Source: Costus lasius
Taxonomy: Eukaryota; Streptophyta; Magnoliopsida; Zingiberales; Costaceae
Assembly (NCBI GenBank): GCA_027563935.2
Contig: JANVAS020000222.1
Location: forward strand, 3,410,001-3,474,000
Direction: 5' to 3'
Length of the DNA stretch: 64,000 bases
Shown here: positions 59,258-64,000 of the stretch, piece after piece
How the letters are laid out: each line of letters starts with the position of its first letter
Position numbering within the stretch: the first letter of the stretch is position 1
The notes under the pieces: generated by a model
Database searches by the model: none
What the model saw: only the letters and a program-made list of their open reading frames with translations
What the model was told of the DNA's origin: nothing
Program-made: the position numbers and the translations under genes

Positions 59258-62200
59258 CTAATGGTTGAGAAATCTCAAACCCATATTATTACAGTGCTTC
59301 TCATGCTTCTGCTGCGCCAGAGGCTTGGTAAGCGGGTCTGCCAGATTGTCATCTGTATGAACCTTGCAGATTTTGATCTCGCCACGATCTATGACTCCCT
59401 GATCAAATGAAACCGTCTCTGTATGTGCTTGGACTTCTGGTGCGACCGTGGTTCCTTTGCTTGTGCAATTGCTCCAGTGTTATCACAGAAGATAACCAAA
59501 GGATCTGCACTCGAAGGAACAACACCAAGTTCTCTCACGAACTTACGAATCCACACTGCCTCCTTGGATGCTTCCGAGGCTGCAACATACTCGGCTTCTG
59601 TTGTGGAATCAGCAACAGTTGACTGTTTGAAACTCTTCCACACCACTGCACCTCCATTAAAGCTAAAAACATAGCCTGATTGCGATCGGAAATCATCCTG
59701 GTCAGACTGGAACGAAGCGTCAGTATATCCTTCAATACTGAGTTCTTCCTGACCACCATATATCAAGAACATATCTTTGGTCCTCCGCAGATATTTTAAA
59801 ATGTTCTTGACTGCAATCCAGTGCGCCATACCTGGATTACTTTGGAAACGACTGGTCACGCTTAACCCGTAAGCGACGTCTGGGCGAGTACACAACATCG
59901 CATACATAATGGAACCAATAGCCGAAGCATAAGGCGTATTGTCCATTTCATCTTTCTCAGTCTGTGTTTGTGGACACTGACTCTTCGAAAGATTCAGACC
60001 ATGTCTGACTGGAAGATATCCTCGTTTAGAATTCTCTAAATGAAATCTCTCCAGGACCTTATCGATGTAAGTACTCTGGCACAGCCCGAGAAGCCTCTTA
60101 GATCTATCCCTGCAGATCTTCACACCTAATACATAGGCTGCTTCTCCTAAATCTTTCATCTGGAAACATTTCCTCAGCCATGCTTTAACAGCATGCATTT
60201 CAGGAATGTCATTTCCAATGATCAAGATGTCATCGACGTAGAGGACTAGAAAAGTAATTACGCTCCCACTAAACCTCTTATATACACACGGGTCATCCTC
60301 GTTCTTGATGAAACCAAATTCGGTGACTGATTCATCAAAACGAATATTCCAGCTTCTAGATGCTTGCTTAAGTCCATAAATAGACTTCTTTAACTTGCAT
60401 ATCTTATGACGATCTGCTGGATTAGTGAAACCCTCTGGTTGTGTCATGTACACATCCTCATCCAGATTTCCATTAAGGAAAGCTGTTTTCACATCCATCT
60501 GCCAGATCTCATAATCATAGTATGCAGCTATCGCGAAAAGAATCCGAATAGACTTAAACATGGCTACAGGTGAGAAAGTTTCATCATAATCTATCCCGTA
60601 GATTTGTTTGAAACCTTTCGCAACTAGCCTGCCTTTATAGGTAACTACGTTACCATCCATGTCAATCTTCTTCTTGAAGATCCATTTACAGCCTATAGGG
60701 ATAACTCCCGGAGGCGGATCAACCAAATCCCAAACTTGGTTATCTGACATGGAGTCCATCTCGGCGCGCATAGCTTCAAGCCATCTCGCTGACTCCGGTC
60801 CACTGACCGCATCCGCATAAGTGAGGGGTTCATCATGATCAATGATGTAGACTCCGTCATAGCGCTCAGGCTGTCGACGGATCCTTCCCGATCTTCGCGG
60901 TTCCCGTGATATCTGAGCCTCAGGTTGTTCAATAACCTGTTCTACCGGCTCAGGCTCATCCAACTCTGCTTGGTCACTTTGTCCTTCTTCTGGATTCTCA
61001 TCCAGCTTTATTTCTCTCCCACTGGCCTCTTGCAGAAGAAACTCCTTCTCAAGAAATATGGCCGTCCGAGCAACAAAAACCTTGTTCTCCTTGGGATCGT
61101 AGAAATAATAACCCTTAGTTTCCTTAGGGTAACCGACAAAGATACATTTGTCAGATCTGCTCTCTAGTTTCCCAGAGGCGAGCTTTTTGACATAAGCCTC
61201 GCAGCCCCAGATCCTGATAAATGTCAAGCTCGGCTGTTTCCCATACCATAACTCATATGGAGTCTTAGAAACTGCCTTGGATGGCACTCGGTTTAGTACC
61301 TTTGCAGCTGTTTCCAGCGCAAAACCCCAAAAGGAGTTGGGTAAAGAAGCCTGACTCATCATAGAACGAACCATATCAAGTAACGTTCTATTTCTCCTCT
61401 CGGACACACCATTCCATTGCGGTGTTCCTGGCGGAGTGAGCTGTGAGATAATCCCACACTCCTTTAGATAGTCAGTAAATGCATGACTTAGGTATTCACC
61501 ACCTCGATCTGAGCGAAGTGCCTTGATATTTCGGCCTAACTGATTCTGTACTTCATTTTTGAATTCTTTGAACTTGTCAAAAGATTCACTTTTATGTCTC
61601 ATCAGATAGACATAACCATACCTACTGAAATCATCAGTAAAGGTAATGAAGTACTGATAGCCACCTCTGGCATGTTTACTAAATGGCCCACACACATCAC
61701 TGTGTATAAGGTCAAGTAAACCTGAAGCCCTTTGACCTTTATGAAGAAAAGGTGACTTCGTCATTTTACCCATCAAACAAGATTTGCATGTATCAATCTC
61801 CTTATAGGAGAATGATCCCAGCAGTCCATTATCATGCAACTGCTTAATGCGTTTCTCGTTAATATGGCCTAAACGACTATGCCATAACAAGGTGCTGTCA
61901 TCAGCATACTTGGCTTTCTTAATATCAATTTGCTGTATCGAACATTCCATGTCCAACATGAATAACCCATTGCTAATTGAACCAGTTGCATAAACAATAT
62001 TATCTAAAGATAAAACACACTTTGAAATATTGCATTCAAAGGAAAATCCCTTCCTGACAAGAGCAGGAATGGAGATAATATTTTTAGTAATACTGGGAAC
62101 AAAGTAACAATTGTCTAGTTCCAATACAATGCCAGATGGTAAAGAAATGAAGTAGTCTCCTACAGCAACAGCAGCAACCCGTGCTCCGTTTCCAACGCGT

Positions 62201-63138
62201 AGGTCCACCTCATGCTGTCCCACCTGCCTTCTTCTCTTGAGTTCCTGTACATTTGAACAAATGTGAACTCCACATGCAGTGTCCAACACCCATGATATAG
62301 AAGAAGAAAACATGACCTCAGTCACGAATATACCTGAGCCAGAAGCAATGCTTCCCCTCTTATCTCCTTGGAGCGCTTTACAGTCCTTTTTCCAGTGACC
62401 CAGCTGGCCACAGTGGAAACACCTGTATTCCTTAGACCGCTTGACCTTTTGCTTCAGAGCCTTGCTGTAGCTCTTGACAGTGGCCTTGCCCTTCTTCCCC
62501 TTCTTCTTGTTCCTAGAAGGAACCATTAAGACAGAGGTCGAAGGCTTACCCTTCAGAGTCTCCTCAGTGGTCAAGAGCATATTCAGCAGCTCTGCCGGAG
62601 TACAATCGATTTTGTTCATATTAAAATTAATAATGAACGCGTCGAATGAAGGCGGGAGAGACTGCAGAATAATGTCCACAGCAAGCTCCTGGTTGATGGT
62701 ATGCCCCAGTTTCTCTAGAGCCTCCTTGTGCCCAATCATCTTGAGCACGTGAGCTCCCACTGGGCTCCCTTCAGCCAGTTTGCTCTGAAAGAAGAGCTTC
62801 GTCAAATTGTAGCGCTCAGTCCTTGCCTGTGCAGCATACAGCATCTTGAGGTTCGCTATAATCTCTATAGCCGACATGTCCTCATGCTGACGCTGCAGCG
62901 GTGGCGTCATAGACGCTAGCATCAGGCAAGCGACATCAATGCTATCATTGACGTGCTTTTCATAGGCTTCCCGAACCGCCCTTGCGGCGTTCGGAGCGGG
63001 CTGCGGCGGTATCGCCGTCTCGAGGACATACAGTTTCCTCTCTGCCTTAAGAACGATCTTAAGGTGTCCAAACCAGTCAGAGAAGTTCGGCCCAGCAAAC
63101 TTCTCCCTTTCCAGTAGGGATCGCACATTGAAGTTCAT
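59258..63138 (-). pseudogene. gag-pol: gag-pol of K, nearly intact (one frameshift near C-terminus)
   Basis: ATG at 63136-63138 opens a frame of 1,249 codons without a stop, from MNFNVRSLLEREK through all domains. These are CCHC at about 241-254, DTACG at about 287-291, the integrase HHCC finger at about 425-465 with D, D, E following, YVDD near 967, and RNase H with TDASFQSD and TEAEYVAASEASKEAVW. Compared with J and E one base is missing near 59392, so the frame closes at 59389-59391. About 44 codons, the tail that normally ends NMGLR-LNH, are lost to frame. The loss falls after the RNase H catalytic residues, so enzyme function might partly survive. Confidence 0.94.
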
Positions 63139-64000
63139 GGTGTTCGTTGCTGCAGGTATCTACAACAATGCAAGAACAGCAAGGTCAGTATCAATGTATA
63201 AGAATCAATCAGGACTTAAGAAAGATTCCTTTTCTCACTATTTTTATCTGGCTGAAAAATCCAGCAAAACAGCCCGAAAGAGTAGTACTCTTTTAGTGAG
63301 ATGGGATCCGGATTTCATACTTGGTCTCCGCGTCCCGCTCAGGCGAGATAAGATGCACAGAGAGTACAAGCACTAATCTCCGGTAGGCATTCCCTGCCGA
63401 TCGCCAACCCGTGCGATTCCCCTTCATCTGGGCAATCCAGCAGACTGTGCCAACTGAGTTGGTACAACACAGTCTCTGACCCCACAGATGGCTGCCTCCA
63501 TGTGCTACCATATGCGCCACATATGTAGCCCACACGGTCAAGCTGACCCGACCTACTCCCTGGACCACCATGTGCTATGCTGAGCAACGAGAAGGGATAA
63601 ATCCCCACTTTGTAACACACAGGTGTAATCCCGCACCGTCTGAAGATAGATGGACGTGCCCACTGAGTGGGTACAACACGGCTCCAACGATAATCAGAAC
63701 AGTGAGGTTTCGCGTCAGAAGGCTTACGAGCTTGATATTTAGCGTTGGATTTTAACGGTCTTTTATCTTCTTTCACTATCATGCAATTCCTATGGTGATA
63801 GCAGAAGATAAACTTAATCATGCAATTCTAATATTTAAACAGTAAATAAAAGAAAGCATGAATCTTATGTGGTAAAAGCCCATAGCCCTAGTGAGACCTT
63901 AACCTAAATCAAGTCTTCACTTGCTCTTCATGGGTCTTTTGCTGCTCATCTGGCCCAAAACAGGGCCCAAGCGCCAATTGCAGCTCTGGTGCACCCACCA
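63139..64000 (-). other. Leader of K, gag-proximal part
   Basis: Non-coding leader with the conserved hairpins AAAGAGTAGTACTCTTT (about 63280-63296), CCAACTGAGTTGG (about 63450-63462) and CCCACTGAGTGGG (about 63659-63671). A reading frame of 160 codons (63339-63821) overlaps them. It is cut by the window edge. Confidence 0.85.

Larger units (their letters stand above)
57563..64000 (-). mobile_element. Family A Ty1/copia element K (5' end beyond right edge)
   Basis: Read on the minus strand: leader (from the window edge), gag-pol, polypurine tract and 3' LTR. The LTR lost its last bases where it joins the J leader. Confidence 0.93.

Overview
This 64 kb window looks like nuclear heterochromatic DNA from a flowering plant with a repeat-rich genome. 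I found no host gene, no rRNA or tRNA gene and no prokaryotic feature. Nearly every base can be assigned to an LTR retrotransposon or its remains. The species cannot be named from the sequence. The copia elements with sense-readable primer sites use the plant initiator-methionine tRNA type (TGGTATCAGAGC).

Five kinds of element are present. Family A is a Ty1/copia element with LTRs of about 1.63-1.69 kb (TGTTGGGG...TTTCA), a leader of about 1.9 kb and one gag-pol frame of about 1,290 codons. It occurs eight times as LTRs. Family B is a related copia element with LTRs of about 2.0-2.3 kb ending in CCCAACA or CCCCAACA. There are also Athila-like Ty3/gypsy fragments (gag, protease, reverse transcriptase, a possible envelope-like ORF and one LTR) and one Tekay/Del-type chromovirus (gypsy, with a C-terminal chromodomain).

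Layout from left to right: (1) 1-3643, family A element H, minus strand, running off the left edge. (2) 3644-5261, Athila-like 3' end and LTR, then an envelope-like pseudogene fragment. (3) 5262-15491, old family B element B1, minus strand, with solo LTR S1 (7820-9497) nested in its RNase H region. (4) 15492-20528, Athila-like element G, plus strand, with solo LTR S2 (16667-18386) between gag and protease. (5) 20529-23332, family B element B2, inserted in G. (6) 23333-29805, family A element F, inserted in B2. (7) 29806-36821, Tekay element T, inserted in F and losing its 5' half at a deletion that fuses it to (8). (8) 36819-64000, minus-strand family A elements I, J and K arranged head to tail; I and J share one LTR. 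Inside the leader of I lies element E (40460-49650, plus strand), complete with both LTRs, a CTTAC target duplication and almost identical LTRs.

The order of events can be read from the nesting. The Athila and family B elements are oldest. Family A solo LTRs and F follow, and T inserted into F. I and J arose by a tandem duplication, since they share a nonsense codon and differ at only about 0.3 percent of sites by eye. E then entered I, and J keeps the empty site. No copy has an uninterrupted gag-pol frame. The two closest are E (one in-frame TGA) and K (one single-base deletion near the C-terminus).

The most unusual signals are non-coding. The gag-proximal leader carries several conserved tri-loop or tight hairpins with compensatory changes and is partly shared between families A and B. 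A perfect 12-bp palindrome is kept in all ten LTRs that cover the region. Leader modules are exchangeable. Filler DNA, microhomology fusions and LTR sharing record how the region was rearranged. LTR and leader comparisons were made by eye, not with an alignment program.
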